The notes under the pieces were generated by a model that saw only the letters and a list, made by a program, of their open reading frames with translations, made no database searches and was not told where the DNA came from. From the NCBI RefSeq assembly GCF_000422245.1, contig NZ_ATHI01000028.1, positions 62,001 through 126,000 on the forward strand: a DNA stretch of 64,000 bases, given 5' to 3'. Numbering within the stretch: the stretch's first letter is position 1; every line of letters starts with the position of its first letter. This document shows, piece by piece, positions 9,245 through 17,571 of this stretch. The stretch comes from Alkalidesulfovibrio alkalitolerans DSM 16529. GTDB lineage: Bacteria; Desulfobacterota; Desulfovibrionia; Desulfovibrionales; Desulfovibrionaceae. The position numbers and the translations under genes are program-made.

Positions 9245-10024
9245 TCAGGAAGACCCGAGAACGCGACGGGCGCACAAGAATCGCGTGTCCTTCCGCCCTG
9301 CGAGGCGGGAAAGCAGGGCGTCCAGGAACGCGGCCGAGCCGGGCGTGGCACGCTGGTGATGCAGCATCAGCCCCAGATGGCCGGACGCGACGGCCCGGCC
9401 GATTTCGTTCAGCAATCCTTGGAACTGCATTTCAACTCCGGCTTCCTTTCTGATGTGCAGATCCACGTTCACCGGTAGCTCCAGGAGTCCCGGCAATGCG
9501 GCCGGAGTTGCCCCGGCGAAGCGCGAGACGCCGCGAAATTCTTCCTCGGTTAGGATGCGCAGGGTCGCGGCTGAGCTGCGGTTCCAGGGCGGGGTGAAGA
9601 GTGGGACGAAAGCCGCGCCCAGCAGGCGGCGCAAAAGATCGCGGCCGCTTCGAATGCGGCGGCGCGTCTCCTCCTCGTCGAGTCCGTCGCCGAATTCCGC
9701 CTTCTTGCCTTCGCAGGCCGTGTTCCGGTGCGAAAATCCATGCTGGTGGGGGCTGAACAAGGGGTCGGCCAAGTCGATGTCGCGGCCAAGGCGCGCGTGG
9801 CCAAGGGGGAGCCACGACGGCACCACGGCCAGGGCAAGGGGCACGCCGTGCTTTTTGAAGCAGTCGGTCATCTGTATGAATTTTTGGCCGCCCATGCCCA
9901 CGTCGTCGGCCCGGCAGAAGGTCGTAAGGGGACCCGGAGGCGTTGTGGCAGCAAGGATCGCGTCCAGTCTGGCGAGGGCGTTGCGCGGCGGGTCGCGCCA
10001 CAGATCGCAGGGCGCGTATTTCAC
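9245..10024 (-). CDS. Polysaccharide deacetylase-like protein
   Basis: A 259-residue protein with the marks of the NodB/CE4 fold: a metal-binding Asp pair in FCRADDVGMG, then HQHGFSHRN carrying the H-x3-H pair, and later LFTPPWNRSS and LMLHHQR, which match motifs 3 and 5. It should remove N-acetyl or a similar acyl group from a glycan; no signal peptide is visible, so a cytoplasmic precursor or lipid-linked sugar is the likely substrate. I place the start at GTG 10024, whose GTGA overlaps the TGA stop of the preceding glycosyltransferase; an upstream ATG at 10060 would require a 40-base overlap. Last gene of the six-gene minus-strand glycan operon. No terminator is obvious after it. Confidence 0.75.
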   Translation of the reverse strand: MKYAPCDLWRDPPRNALARLDAILAATTPPGPLTTFCRADDVGMGGQKFIQMTDCFKKHGVPLALAVVPSWLPLGHARLGRDIDLADPLFSPHQHGFSHRNTACEGKKAEFGDGLDEEETRRRIRSGRDLLRRLLGAAFVPLFTPPWNRSSAATLRILTEEEFRGVSRFAGATPAALPGLLELPVNVDLHIRKEAGVEMQFQGLLNEIGRAVASGHLGLMLHHQRATPGSAAFLDALLSRLAGRKDTRFLCARRVLGSS

Positions 10025-11193
10025 GGCGCGCACTCCGCGACCATGCGCCGCACAAGGCACGCGGTGGCCTCCGCGCCATTCAGGTCCACGGCAGGATGTG
10101 TGGTGCGGACGGTCTTGGTCAGGGTTTCGCAGATCAGCGCGGCAAGTCCCTGCGGGAAGAGGTCGTGCGGAAAGAGTTCCCGGACGGGGTGCAGGGCCGA
10201 GAGTTTGGCGATGCGCGAGGATTGCTCCGCGTTGGCCGCGAAGGGCAGGGTCAGGGCCGGAACCTTGGCTGCGAGGATGTTCATGCAGGTGTTGTAGCCT
10301 GCCTGGCTGATGGAGAGGTCGGCCGCGGCCAGATGATTGAGCAGATCGGGCGAGAAACGTTCGGCGTGCAGGCGCGGGATGCGGCGGGCGCGGGCCATGA
10401 GCCGCGCGGCCTCGGTTTCGTCCATAAAGGGGCCGGTGAACAGGCGAAGGTGCAGGTCGGGCCTGTCGCGCAACAGATCGAAGGCCTCGACCACGGACGA
10501 AAGCAGGGGGAAGCCCACCTGTCCGCCGCCTGCGCTGGCGATGATCAACTTGTCGTCGGGCCCGAGTTTCAGATGTCTACGGATTCTTTCGCGTGCGTCG
10601 GGCGAGGGCTTTTGCGCCACGAAACCGGTGTGGACGACGGGCACGGGGATTTTGTCCGTGGCGGGAAAAGTCTCTTCGAGCCGTTGCACGGCCGGGTCGG
10701 AATGGACCAGCACGACATCGAACCAGGCCTTGAGCGCTTCGAGCACGCGGCGCTCGTATTTCTCGCCGTCGTGGCGCTCCACGAGGATGTCGCGCAGCGA
10801 GCAGGCCACCACCGGGCGGCCCCAGGGTGCGGCGCGGCAGGCCGCAAGCAGTGGTTCGAGCTCGAAGCGGAATTTCTTGCGGCCGAAGGGGAAGAGTTCC
10901 AGGAGCACCGCGTCCGGCCGCTCCCGCGCGAAGACGTCGAGGAGGGCCTTGCGGCGGGCGTTCTTGACCTCCTCCACGTCCGCGCCGTCCTGCGCGTGCA
11001 GCCCCTGGAACGCGGCATCCATGGACAGGGCGGGCAGGGCGATCTCGCGCACGTTGTCCGGGTGTCTGGCAGAGGTTTCGCGGCCGCCGCTGACGAGCAG
11101 CACCTCGTCGGGTGCGAAGGCGCGGGTCAACTCCAGGCTGCGGAACAGATGCCCCATGCCGAGCACGTGTTGGCTGTAGAGCAGGATCTTCAT
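10021..11193 (-). CDS. Predicted glycosyltransferase, GT28/COG4671-like (copy 1 of 3)
   Basis: A 390-residue GT-B fold protein starting MKILLYSQHVLGMGHLFRS, the glycine-rich N-terminal loop of MurG/GT28-like predicted glycosyltransferases. The C-terminal half has IIASAGGGQVGFPLL and AADLSISQAGYNTCMNIL, matching the nucleotide-sugar binding region of that group. It should transfer a sugar from an NDP-sugar in the cytoplasm; donor and acceptor are unknown. The ATG at 11193 overlaps the TGA of the histidine phosphatase gene (ATGA). Two relatives lie nearby, at 14273-15463 and 15662-16846, all with the same Y-S/A-x(4-5)-G-GH opening. The fold assignment is good; the precise role is unknown. Confidence 0.75.
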   Translation of the reverse strand: MKILLYSQHVLGMGHLFRSLELTRAFAPDEVLLVSGGRETSARHPDNVREIALPALSMDAAFQGLHAQDGADVEEVKNARRKALLDVFARERPDAVLLELFPFGRKKFRFELEPLLAACRAAPWGRPVVACSLRDILVERHDGEKYERRVLEALKAWFDVVLVHSDPAVQRLEETFPATDKIPVPVVHTGFVAQKPSPDARERIRRHLKLGPDDKLIIASAGGGQVGFPLLSSVVEAFDLLRDRPDLHLRLFTGPFMDETEAARLMARARRIPRLHAERFSPDLLNHLAAADLSISQAGYNTCMNILAAKVPALTLPFAANAEQSSRIAKLSALHPVRELFPHDLFPQGLAALICETLTKTVRTTHPAVDLNGAEATACLVRRMVAECAP

Positions 11194-11792
11194 GGCAGCG
11201 CCTCGTTCATGGTTTCGATGCTCAGTTGGGCGCTTTCCAGGCGCAGCCGGTGCAGGGCGCGCGAAGCGACGAAAGGGGTCTGGCCGGGCAGGAAGTCGCA
11301 GTCCAGAAGGTGGTATAACAGGCATTTGACCACGCCCAGATGGGCCACCACGAGGACGTGGCCATCGGGCGCGGCCACGGCCGCGTCGGCAAGCGCCGCC
11401 AGGGAGCGCGCGAGCACCTCGCGCCGCGACTCTCCCCCCGGAGGGCGGAAATCCCAGCCCAATTCGGCCTGGGCCGCGAGTTCGGCCGCGTGGTCGCGGT
11501 CGATGTCGCAGGCGGTCAGGCCCACCCACGTTCCCCAGTCCTGTTCGCGCAGCCGTTCGTCCGGGCGCACGGGAAGCCCATGCGGTTCGTTCAGGATTCG
11601 GGCCGTCTGCACGGCCCGGCGCAGGTCGCTCGACACGATCAGGGTCGCGTCCAAGCCGGACAGGGCGGCAGCCCAAGCCGTGGCCTGCGCGATTCCTTCG
11701 GGCGCGAGGGGAATGTCACTTTGTCCCTGGATGCGGCGCTGGGCGTTCCAGGGCGTGACCGCGTGGCGGACGAGGGTGAAGCGCGTGCTCAT
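11190..11792 (-). CDS. Histidine phosphatase family protein (phosphoglycerate mutase-like)
   Basis: A 200-residue protein with LVRHAVTPWN, the RHG-type catalytic His motif (RHA here), the second phosphate-binding Arg in SSDLRRAVQTA, the general acid in LREQDWGTWVG, and a second catalytic His in VVAHLGVVK. It resembles GpmB/CobC-like phosphatases rather than true glycolytic mutases. Lying inside an operon of glycosyltransferases with 4-base overlaps on both sides (11190-11193 and 11789-11792), it most likely dephosphorylates a sugar phosphate or a biosynthetic intermediate of the glycan. An alpha-ribazole phosphatase role is possible but no cobalamin gene is near. Cytoplasmic, no signal peptide. 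Confidence 0.82.
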   Translation of the reverse strand: MSTRFTLVRHAVTPWNAQRRIQGQSDIPLAPEGIAQATAWAAALSGLDATLIVSSDLRRAVQTARILNEPHGLPVRPDERLREQDWGTWVGLTACDIDRDHAAELAAQAELGWDFRPPGGESRREVLARSLAALADAAVAAPDGHVLVVAHLGVVKCLLYHLLDCDFLPGQTPFVASRALHRLRLESAQLSIETMNEALP

Positions 11793-12940
11793 GCGGCCGT
11801 CCTTTCGTTGCCCTGCGTGACCTTGTTCGCGGCTACAGCGGCGACGAGCGCCGCCTCGATGCGCTCGGCCGCGACGCTGCGGTCGAAGCGCTCGCGCACC
11901 CGCGCGGCCCCGGCTTCGCCCATTCGGCTGCGAAGAGCCTCGTCCGTGACGAGCCGCGCGATGTTCTCGGCGAAGGTCGAAACGTCGCCCACGGGACTCA
12001 AAAGGCCCGTCTCTCCGTCGGCCACGGCCTCGGGTACGCCCCAGCCGTTCATGGCCGCCACGGGAAGCCCGCAGGCCTGGGCCTCCAGGAAGACCATGCC
12101 CAGGGCCTCTTCCAGGCCGGGAAAGGCGAAGACGTCGGCCGAGGAATACATCTCGGCCATTCGGTCGCGAGGCATAAGACCCAACAATCGAGCCCGGCCG
12201 GAAGGAAGTTGGTCCAGAGCAGTCTCGATGCGCGACCGCTCAGGGCCATCGCCCACGATGAGCAGGCGAAAATCGAGACCTTGTTCGAACAGGCGGCGGC
12301 AGGCCTTTATGGTCAGCAAAATCCCCTCGGTCTTCACGCCGTGCCGGAACATGGCCGCCGTGAGGACCACGGGCGCGTCGGCCGGGATGTCCCATTCGGC
12401 GCGAAGCCGGGCGCGGGCCGACTCATCGCGGACAAAGGCTGCGGCGTCCAGACCCACGGGCGTGTAGACGAGTCGTTCGGGCGGCAGGAGGCGGGAGAGG
12501 TTTTCGAAGTCGCGGCGTTTGTTGGCCACCACCATGTCGGCTGCGAGCAGCGCGGCCCGGTTGAGCATGAATCCAGGCCAGGAGACGAGACGCTTGCGGT
12601 ATTTGGTGGCGTAGGATGCCTGGACCACGGCGTAGGGCAGATTGAGCTTTGCGCAGCAGTACGGGCCGAGCATGTCCGGGGCCTTCCAATAGGCGTGGTA
12701 GGTCAGCCAAACGTCTGGGGAGAAGGCCGCGCAGGCTGCCAGGGCCTCGCGCCGCGCGGCGGGCAGCCGGGCCAGGCGCAGGGGCTGCCAGAATATCCAG
12801 CGCGTGCGGAAGCGGCTGACAAAACGCACCTCGTGTCCTCGGTCGTGGAGCATGTCCGCAATGCCCCGCCCGATGACGAGATCGCCCGAGGGGCGGGGAT
12901 CGTCGGGATCCTTGAAGGGCATATGGAAGGCGACGCGCAT
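11789..12940 (-). CDS. Glycosyltransferase family 4
   Basis: A 383-residue GT-B enzyme with the GT4 plan: N-terminal MRVAFHMPFKDPDDPRPSG with the acceptor-side GD-x3-R segment, the domain linker, a C-terminal domain beginning PVVLTAAMFRHGVKTEG, and the E-x7-E region FPGLEEALGMVFLEAQACG that binds the nucleotide sugar. It should be a retaining transferase adding one sugar to a cytoplasmic glycan precursor. Unlike its neighbours, it is separated from the upstream gene by 79 bases containing a perfect 23-base palindrome. It overlaps the histidine phosphatase gene by 4 bases downstream. Confidence 0.85.
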   Translation of the reverse strand: MRVAFHMPFKDPDDPRPSGDLVIGRGIADMLHDRGHEVRFVSRFRTRWIFWQPLRLARLPAARREALAACAAFSPDVWLTYHAYWKAPDMLGPYCCAKLNLPYAVVQASYATKYRKRLVSWPGFMLNRAALLAADMVVANKRRDFENLSRLLPPERLVYTPVGLDAAAFVRDESARARLRAEWDIPADAPVVLTAAMFRHGVKTEGILLTIKACRRLFEQGLDFRLLIVGDGPERSRIETALDQLPSGRARLLGLMPRDRMAEMYSSADVFAFPGLEEALGMVFLEAQACGLPVAAMNGWGVPEAVADGETGLLSPVGDVSTFAENIARLVTDEALRSRMGEAGAARVRERFDRSVAAERIEAALVAAVAANKVTQGNERTAA

Positions 12941-12980
12941 GGCGTCATCTACACTGGATCGGCCGCGCAGTCACGAGCTT

Positions 12981-13003
12981 GCAGGCCGCATCATGCGGCC
13001 TGC
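12981..13003. repeat. Perfect 23-base palindrome between two glycosyltransferase genes
   Basis: The arms GCAGGCCGCAT and ATGCGGCCTGC surround a single C. It would form a strong RNA hairpin in the gap between the stop at 13020 and the start at 12940. There is no U-run after it in the transcribed direction, so it is not a standard terminator; an RNA-stability or attenuation element within the operon is more likely. Confidence 0.6.
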
Positions 13004-13019
13004 GAAGAGGGGGTTGTCA

Positions 13020-14276
13020 TCACTCAGATGGGCCAAGGCCGTTGGCGCGATAGACTTCCACCAAGTCCAGGATGCATCGTGAGGCGTCGAAGATTTCGGT
13101 GACGCGGGCGCGTCCGGCCTGCGAGAAGCGCTCCGCCAGGGAGCGGTCCTCAAGAATCGTTCTGATGGCCTCGGCCATGGCCTTCACATCCCCCGGCTCG
13201 ACCAGAAGTCCCGTCTCGCCGTCCACGACGAGTTCCGGGATGCCAGAGACGCGGGTGGCCACCACGGGCACGCCCATGGCCATGCTCTCGGCCAGGACGT
13301 TGGGAATGCCGTCGCGGTCGCCGTTGCGGGCGATCTCGCAGCCGAGAGCGAAGACGTCGGCCCGTTCGAACTGCCTGAGCACTTCGTCGTGGGCCTGGGT
13401 GCCGAGCCACTGGGTGCGTTCGGCCAGCCCCAAGGTTTGTAATTCCGAGAGGATGCGTTCGCGCTCCTCGCCATCGCCGATCAGGCAATAATCGAAGGAC
13501 ACCCCGTCGTCGGCCAGACGCTTGAGGGCTCGGAAGACCGTGGGCAGCCCTTTTTTCGGAGCGAAGCGGGCGATGGTCAGGATGCGGTGCGGAACGCCGG
13601 GATCGCGTTGTTTCGGGCGCGGGGAGAAGAGGTCGAGGTCGATGCCGTGATACACGGTGTGCAGCGGCCGTCCCGTATTGTTCAGGCTGGCGAGGTAGTC
13701 GCGATTGTGGCCGGTGCAGGTCACGACGAAGGCCGCCTGGTCGATTTTTTCCTGTAGGCTTTCGGGGCGTTGCGTCCAGATATCCTTGGCATGGCCGGTG
13801 AAGCTGAAGCCGATGTTCGCGATACGGGCCGCGAGCGAGGCCACCGAGGCCGGAGAATGGGCGAAGTGGGCGTGCAAATGCGTCACGCCGGAGCCGGGCA
13901 GCATCTCGCCCGCCACCACGCCTGCCTGAAGGAAGTGGCGAATCGTGGCCAGGCGGCGGGTGCGTGCGAAACGCGCAAGCGTTTTCGCGAGAGCAGAGCG
14001 ATACCGCCTGGAGTGCAGCCGCAACGCCCGCCAGTTGGCCCGCAGTATTCGCCCCCAGTTGCCCGAAATCTCGCTCGGAAGGTAGTCCACCGGGGCCGTG
14101 ATTTCGTCCACCGAGGCATGACGGAACTTCTCGCGCGGAGCCCGCATGGAGATGATGCGAATACTGAAGCCCAGGCGTTCGAGGAGGCGGATTTCATTCG
14201 AAATGAACGTTTCCGAGATCCTGGGGTAGCCCTTGAGGACCATGCCCAGAACCCCGGCGGGTGTCTTTTCGGTCAT
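13020..14276 (-). CDS. Glycosyltransferase family 4, exopolysaccharide/colanic-acid type
   Basis: A 418-residue GT4 enzyme. The opening VLKGYPRISETFISNEIRLL is the YPxxSETFI motif of colanic-acid WcaL/AmsK-like transferases, followed by THLHAHFAHSPASVA (AHFA acceptor motif). The C-terminal domain holds HRILTIARFAPKKGL and, at the donor site, DRDGIPNVLAESMAMGVPVV with the E-x7-E pair. It should act in the cytoplasm on a lipid-linked repeat unit. The ATG at 14276 overlaps the stop of the previous gene (ATGA 14273-14276). Second gene of the minus-strand glycan operon. Confidence 0.88.
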   Translation of the reverse strand: MTEKTPAGVLGMVLKGYPRISETFISNEIRLLERLGFSIRIISMRAPREKFRHASVDEITAPVDYLPSEISGNWGRILRANWRALRLHSRRYRSALAKTLARFARTRRLATIRHFLQAGVVAGEMLPGSGVTHLHAHFAHSPASVASLAARIANIGFSFTGHAKDIWTQRPESLQEKIDQAAFVVTCTGHNRDYLASLNNTGRPLHTVYHGIDLDLFSPRPKQRDPGVPHRILTIARFAPKKGLPTVFRALKRLADDGVSFDYCLIGDGEERERILSELQTLGLAERTQWLGTQAHDEVLRQFERADVFALGCEIARNGDRDGIPNVLAESMAMGVPVVATRVSGIPELVVDGETGLLVEPGDVKAMAEAIRTILEDRSLAERFSQAGRARVTEIFDASRCILDLVEVYRANGLGPSE

Positions 14277-15463
14277 GTCAGCTCGGATTGGAATTTAACC
14301 AGCCGCTGGCGCATGACGTCCAGGCCGGTGAGCGGGAGTTCGCGTACTGCCGTGCGGCAGGGGTCGATGTCGGAAAGAAGCCGTTCGAGCCGGTCGCGCA
14401 GGTTTTCCGGCGTCAGTTCACCCCAAGGCAGGTAGTCCATGAGCGAGTGGCGCTTCATGACCTCGGCCCGGATGCGTTGTTCAAGGCGGGGCGTCTCGCG
14501 CGGGATGACCAGCGAAACTTTGCGCTGGGAGAGTATCTCACAGACCGTGTTGTAGCCGCCCATACTGACCACGAGATCGGCCGCGGCGATGAGGTTCTCC
14601 ATCTGGCGGCTGAAGTGGTAGAATTTCACGCCGAGTTTTTTGGCCCGGCAGGCGATCTCCGAGCGCTCGTTCTTGGGCATGAACGGGCCGGAGATCATGA
14701 TGGTGCGCACGGGCACGAGCGGCGGGGCCTTTTCCAGCATGCGCAGATAGGTGTCGAGCACCCCGTAGCCGTCGCCTCCTCCGCCTGTGGTCACGAGCAC
14801 AAGTTTTTCCTTGCAGTCCACCCGCTGTTCCTTGCGCATTTCCATGCCGCGCTTGGCTAAGCGGGGGATGTAGCCGGTGAAGACCATTTTGCGGCTGATG
14901 TGGTCCGGAATCCGGTACTCCTTGATGGGGTCGTAGAGGCGCTGCTCGCCATAGACCCATATCTCAGAATAATACTTGTCGAGGATGGAGTATATCCGCT
15001 TGTTGCGCCAGTCGCGGATGGTGCTCTCGGCGTCATCCATGATGTCGCGAAGGCCGAGCACGGTGTGGCAGTGGCGCTTGGATCGTTTGAGCATCTTCAG
15101 GGTGGGCACGATCTCGGAGTTCAGGCCTCGTGGCGCCTTGTCCACAACGAAAAGGTGCGGCTCGAATGCCTTGGCCGTGGCCTTGATGATGTTTTGGCGG
15201 ATGAGCAGTGCGTGATCGGGATCGATTTTGATCGTGTGCGGGATGTATTGGTCGTTGGATTTTTTGATCATTCCGGGGACGCGCACGAAGTCGATCTGTT
15301 CGGGAAAGTCGTAGCGGCCGACGATGGGGGAACCGGTGAGAATGAGGATGTTCACGCCGGGCAGGCGAAGCTGCGAGGCGATGGCCATGGTTCGCCGGAT
15401 ATGACCGAGCCCATAGGTGTCATGGGAATACATGAGGATGTTGAAGGTCTTGGAATCGGTCAT
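14273..15463 (-). CDS. Predicted glycosyltransferase, GT28/COG4671-like (copy 2 of 3)
   Basis: First gene of the minus-strand glycan operon, 396 residues. After a short lead it reads ILMYSHDTYGLGHIRRTM, the same glycine-rich loop as the two paralogues, then FVVDKAPRGLNSE, VLVTTGGGGDGYGVL and AADLVVSMGGYNTVCEIL at the donor site. I choose the ATG at 15463 because similarity to the paralogues begins directly after it. Base usage across the middle of the gene seems somewhat less GC-rich than its neighbours (judged by eye), and the two paralogues differ a good deal, so these are old copies, not recent duplicates. Substrate unknown. Confidence 0.75.
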   Translation of the reverse strand: MTDSKTFNILMYSHDTYGLGHIRRTMAIASQLRLPGVNILILTGSPIVGRYDFPEQIDFVRVPGMIKKSNDQYIPHTIKIDPDHALLIRQNIIKATAKAFEPHLFVVDKAPRGLNSEIVPTLKMLKRSKRHCHTVLGLRDIMDDAESTIRDWRNKRIYSILDKYYSEIWVYGEQRLYDPIKEYRIPDHISRKMVFTGYIPRLAKRGMEMRKEQRVDCKEKLVLVTTGGGGDGYGVLDTYLRMLEKAPPLVPVRTIMISGPFMPKNERSEIACRAKKLGVKFYHFSRQMENLIAAADLVVSMGGYNTVCEILSQRKVSLVIPRETPRLEQRIRAEVMKRHSLMDYLPWGELTPENLRDRLERLLSDIDPCRTAVRELPLTGLDVMRQRLVKFQSELT

Positions 15464-15661
15464 GGGGAGGTCGGGGCTCGTGCAGAGTTTCGTGCGGCGT
15501 TCCAGGAATCGTTTGCCTTTTGGGGCGCATGACGACAGCCACCACATACGCGCAATTTTCCGACGACGCAATGATCTTGGAGGAAAGCCCACGATTGTTG
15601 AAATCGAAAAAATATGCTTTGGTGCCCCGGCTGTTAACAAAGTCGGTTTCGCAGACCGCTC
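15464..15661. other. Divergent intergenic region between two glycosyltransferase genes
   Basis: These 198 bases separate two divergently read paralogues and should hold promoters for both directions. An A/T-rich patch lies at about 15598-15617 and a perfect TGTTAACA palindrome near 15632-15639. I cannot place a convincing -35/-10 pair on either strand. Confidence 0.4.
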
Positions 15662-16846
15662 ATGAAACGTCTGGATATATTGCTCTACGCCCACGACGGC
15701 AGAGGGGTCGGCCACGCGAGCCGGGTGGCCGCGCTCGGTCTTGCGCTCGTGCGCCGTCATCCTGCCATGCGCGTGGCCATGCTCACCGGCGAGCGTCGGG
15801 TGGCGTCGTTGTTGCGCGGCCTGCCGCTGGAATGGATCAAGATGCCGTCCTACGCCACGTCCGTCAGGGACGGCCGCTCCAGCGGGGCGGCGGGCGACTG
15901 CGGGCTTTCCGACGCCGACCTGGGCGAGGCGCGCGCCGAACTCATCGCTTCGTGCGTGCGCATCTTCAGGCCCCGCGTCTTCGTGGCCGACCATACCCCC
16001 CAGGGAAAGCACCGCGAGCTTTTGCCCGCCATCGAGGAACGCGGCGACACGCGCTTCGTACTCGGCGTGCGCGCGGTGGTGGGCGGCGTGGACAAGGTCT
16101 GGTCCGATCTCGCAGCCTCGGTCTTTGCTTCCGCCTACTCCGGCATCCTGTGGTACGGCGATGCGGCCCTGTGCGGGGACGAGGCGGCGCGGCTTTTCAC
16201 CCATTTCGGACGTGAGCCCGTGGCCTGCGGCTACGTTTCCCGCCTTTTGGAGCTTGCGGCGGCTGGGCGAGTGGCCCAAGGCATGCGCGAGGGCGTGGTC
16301 GTGGGGCTCTCCTGGCGCGATGCCGGTTTTCTTGATCTATTGCAGGCTGTGACCGAAACCGCGAACGAATTTCCCGGTCTTTCCCCGTGGCGCGTCTTCT
16401 GCGATCTTTCCGGCAACGGCCAGGACGGCGAAGCAGACGCACTGCGCTCGCAAGTCCTCGATGTCGTTCGCGCCTGTCCTCACTTGCGCCTGGAGGAGTT
16501 CGGCGAAGGCTATGGCGATGCACTCATGAGCGCGCGTGCCGCCGTGGTCTACGGCGGCTACAACAGCCTGACCGATATCCTGGCGGCCGGGCTTCCGGCT
16601 GTGGTGCTGCTGCGCGGCATGCGCGATCAGGAGCAGGAAGACCACGCCCGCAGACTAGCCGGGGTCCGCCCCGGCATCACGCTGTTGCCCGCCGATGGGC
16701 TCGGCGCAGCCGATCTCGCCGACGCCTTGCGCGGCGTCATGGCTCACGATGTCCCGATCAAAAGTCCCGTCCCCCTCGACGGCGCGGCCCGCGCGGCCGA
16801 CGTTCTGGCCGAGATGGCCCGCGCCGCACGCGAAATGGAGAAGTGA
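15662..16846 (+). CDS. Predicted glycosyltransferase, GT28/COG4671-like (copy 3 of 3)
   Basis: A 394-residue member of the same family as the genes at 10021 and 14273, read in the opposite direction. It opens DILLYAHDGRGVGHASRV, has VFVADHTPQGKHREL in the position where copy 2 has VVDKAPRGLNSE, and RAAVVYGGYNSLTDILAAG at the presumed donor site. The VVVGLSWRDAG segment replaces the glycine-rich TTGGGG stretch of the other two, so its donor pocket may differ. The stop overlaps the next gene's ATG by one base (TGATG). Likely a cytoplasmic enzyme of the same glycan pathway. Confidence 0.72.
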   Translation: MKRLDILLYAHDGRGVGHASRVAALGLALVRRHPAMRVAMLTGERRVASLLRGLPLEWIKMPSYATSVRDGRSSGAAGDCGLSDADLGEARAELIASCVRIFRPRVFVADHTPQGKHRELLPAIEERGDTRFVLGVRAVVGGVDKVWSDLAASVFASAYSGILWYGDAALCGDEAARLFTHFGREPVACGYVSRLLELAAAGRVAQGMREGVVVGLSWRDAGFLDLLQAVTETANEFPGLSPWRVFCDLSGNGQDGEADALRSQVLDVVRACPHLRLEEFGEGYGDALMSARAAVVYGGYNSLTDILAAGLPAVVLLRGMRDQEQEDHARRLAGVRPGITLLPADGLGAADLADALRGVMAHDVPIKSPVPLDGAARAADVLAEMARAAREMEK

Positions 16847-17571
16847 TGACTGTCGAGCCGCGCGATCCCGTCGCCGCCTGGACCAAGGCCCTGTCCAAAG
16901 ACGAATCTGCCCGGGCGCGCCGCATGCTCGCAGACGTGCCCCGCCTGTCCCGCGTCGTTGAGATCGGCTGCGGCAAGGGCGCAAAGCTCGACTTGTTGCG
17001 CGGCATGGGCTTCACGGACATCTTGGGTGTGGAGCGCAATCCGATGGTGGCCGAGTCGGCCAGGGCCAAGGGACACCGGGTCGTTTCGCCCGAGGATCTG
17101 CAAAAAACGCTCGGCGGACGGCCAGCGGACGTGCTCGTCCTGGCCCACGTCGTGGAGCATTTCGCTTGGCAAGAATTGAAGGAATTTCTGGACGAAAACC
17201 TGAAGCTGCTTCGCCTCGGCGGACATCTGTTCGTCATGGCGCCGCTCATGCATCCGCGCTTTTGGATCGACTTCGACCATGTGAAGCCCTATCCTCCCCA
17301 ATCCTTTAAGCTTTTCTTCGGAGAAGACGACGAGCAGGTGCAGGCATATTCGCCGCACACGCTCAAGCTCCGCGACGTGGAGTTCAGGCGCTCGCCGTTG
17401 CGCGTCACCTATTCGCGTCGGCTGCTTCTTAAGCGTGGCGATTTTGCGCCCAGGCTCGCCAATCTGGCCCTGGCCGGACTGTTCGCCGTGAGTGGGAAGG
17501 TAGTGGGCCGAACCACCGGCTGGCTCGGGCTGTTCGAGAAGACACGCGGTCCCTGCCTCAACGACGGGTGA
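16846..17571 (+). CDS. Class I SAM-dependent methyltransferase (glycan locus)
   Basis: A 241-residue protein with the SAM-binding loop VVEIGCGKGAKLDLL, motif II GVERNPMV, and VLVLAHVVEHFAWQE, the HVxEH pattern common in sugar or UbiE/Methyltransf_11-like enzymes. It starts at ATG 16846 in a TGATG overlap with the upstream glycosyltransferase, so it probably methylates the same glycan or its precursor. After the SAM domain a hydrophobic stretch (NLALAGLFAVSG) suggests membrane contact near the C-terminus. The last 14 bases overlap, tail to tail, the convergent methyltransferase gene. Confidence 0.8.
   Translation: MTVEPRDPVAAWTKALSKDESARARRMLADVPRLSRVVEIGCGKGAKLDLLRGMGFTDILGVERNPMVAESARAKGHRVVSPEDLQKTLGGRPADVLVLAHVVEHFAWQELKEFLDENLKLLRLGGHLFVMAPLMHPRFWIDFDHVKPYPPQSFKLFFGEDDEQVQAYSPHTLKLRDVEFRRSPLRVTYSRRLLLKRGDFAPRLANLALAGLFAVSGKVVGRTTGWLGLFEKTRGPCLNDG

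Noticed and set aside
11190-11792. Glycolytic phosphoglycerate mutase GpmA/GpmB
   Set aside because: Only the general histidine phosphatase motifs are present, the gene lies inside a glycan operon, and a true gpmI is present at 52124.
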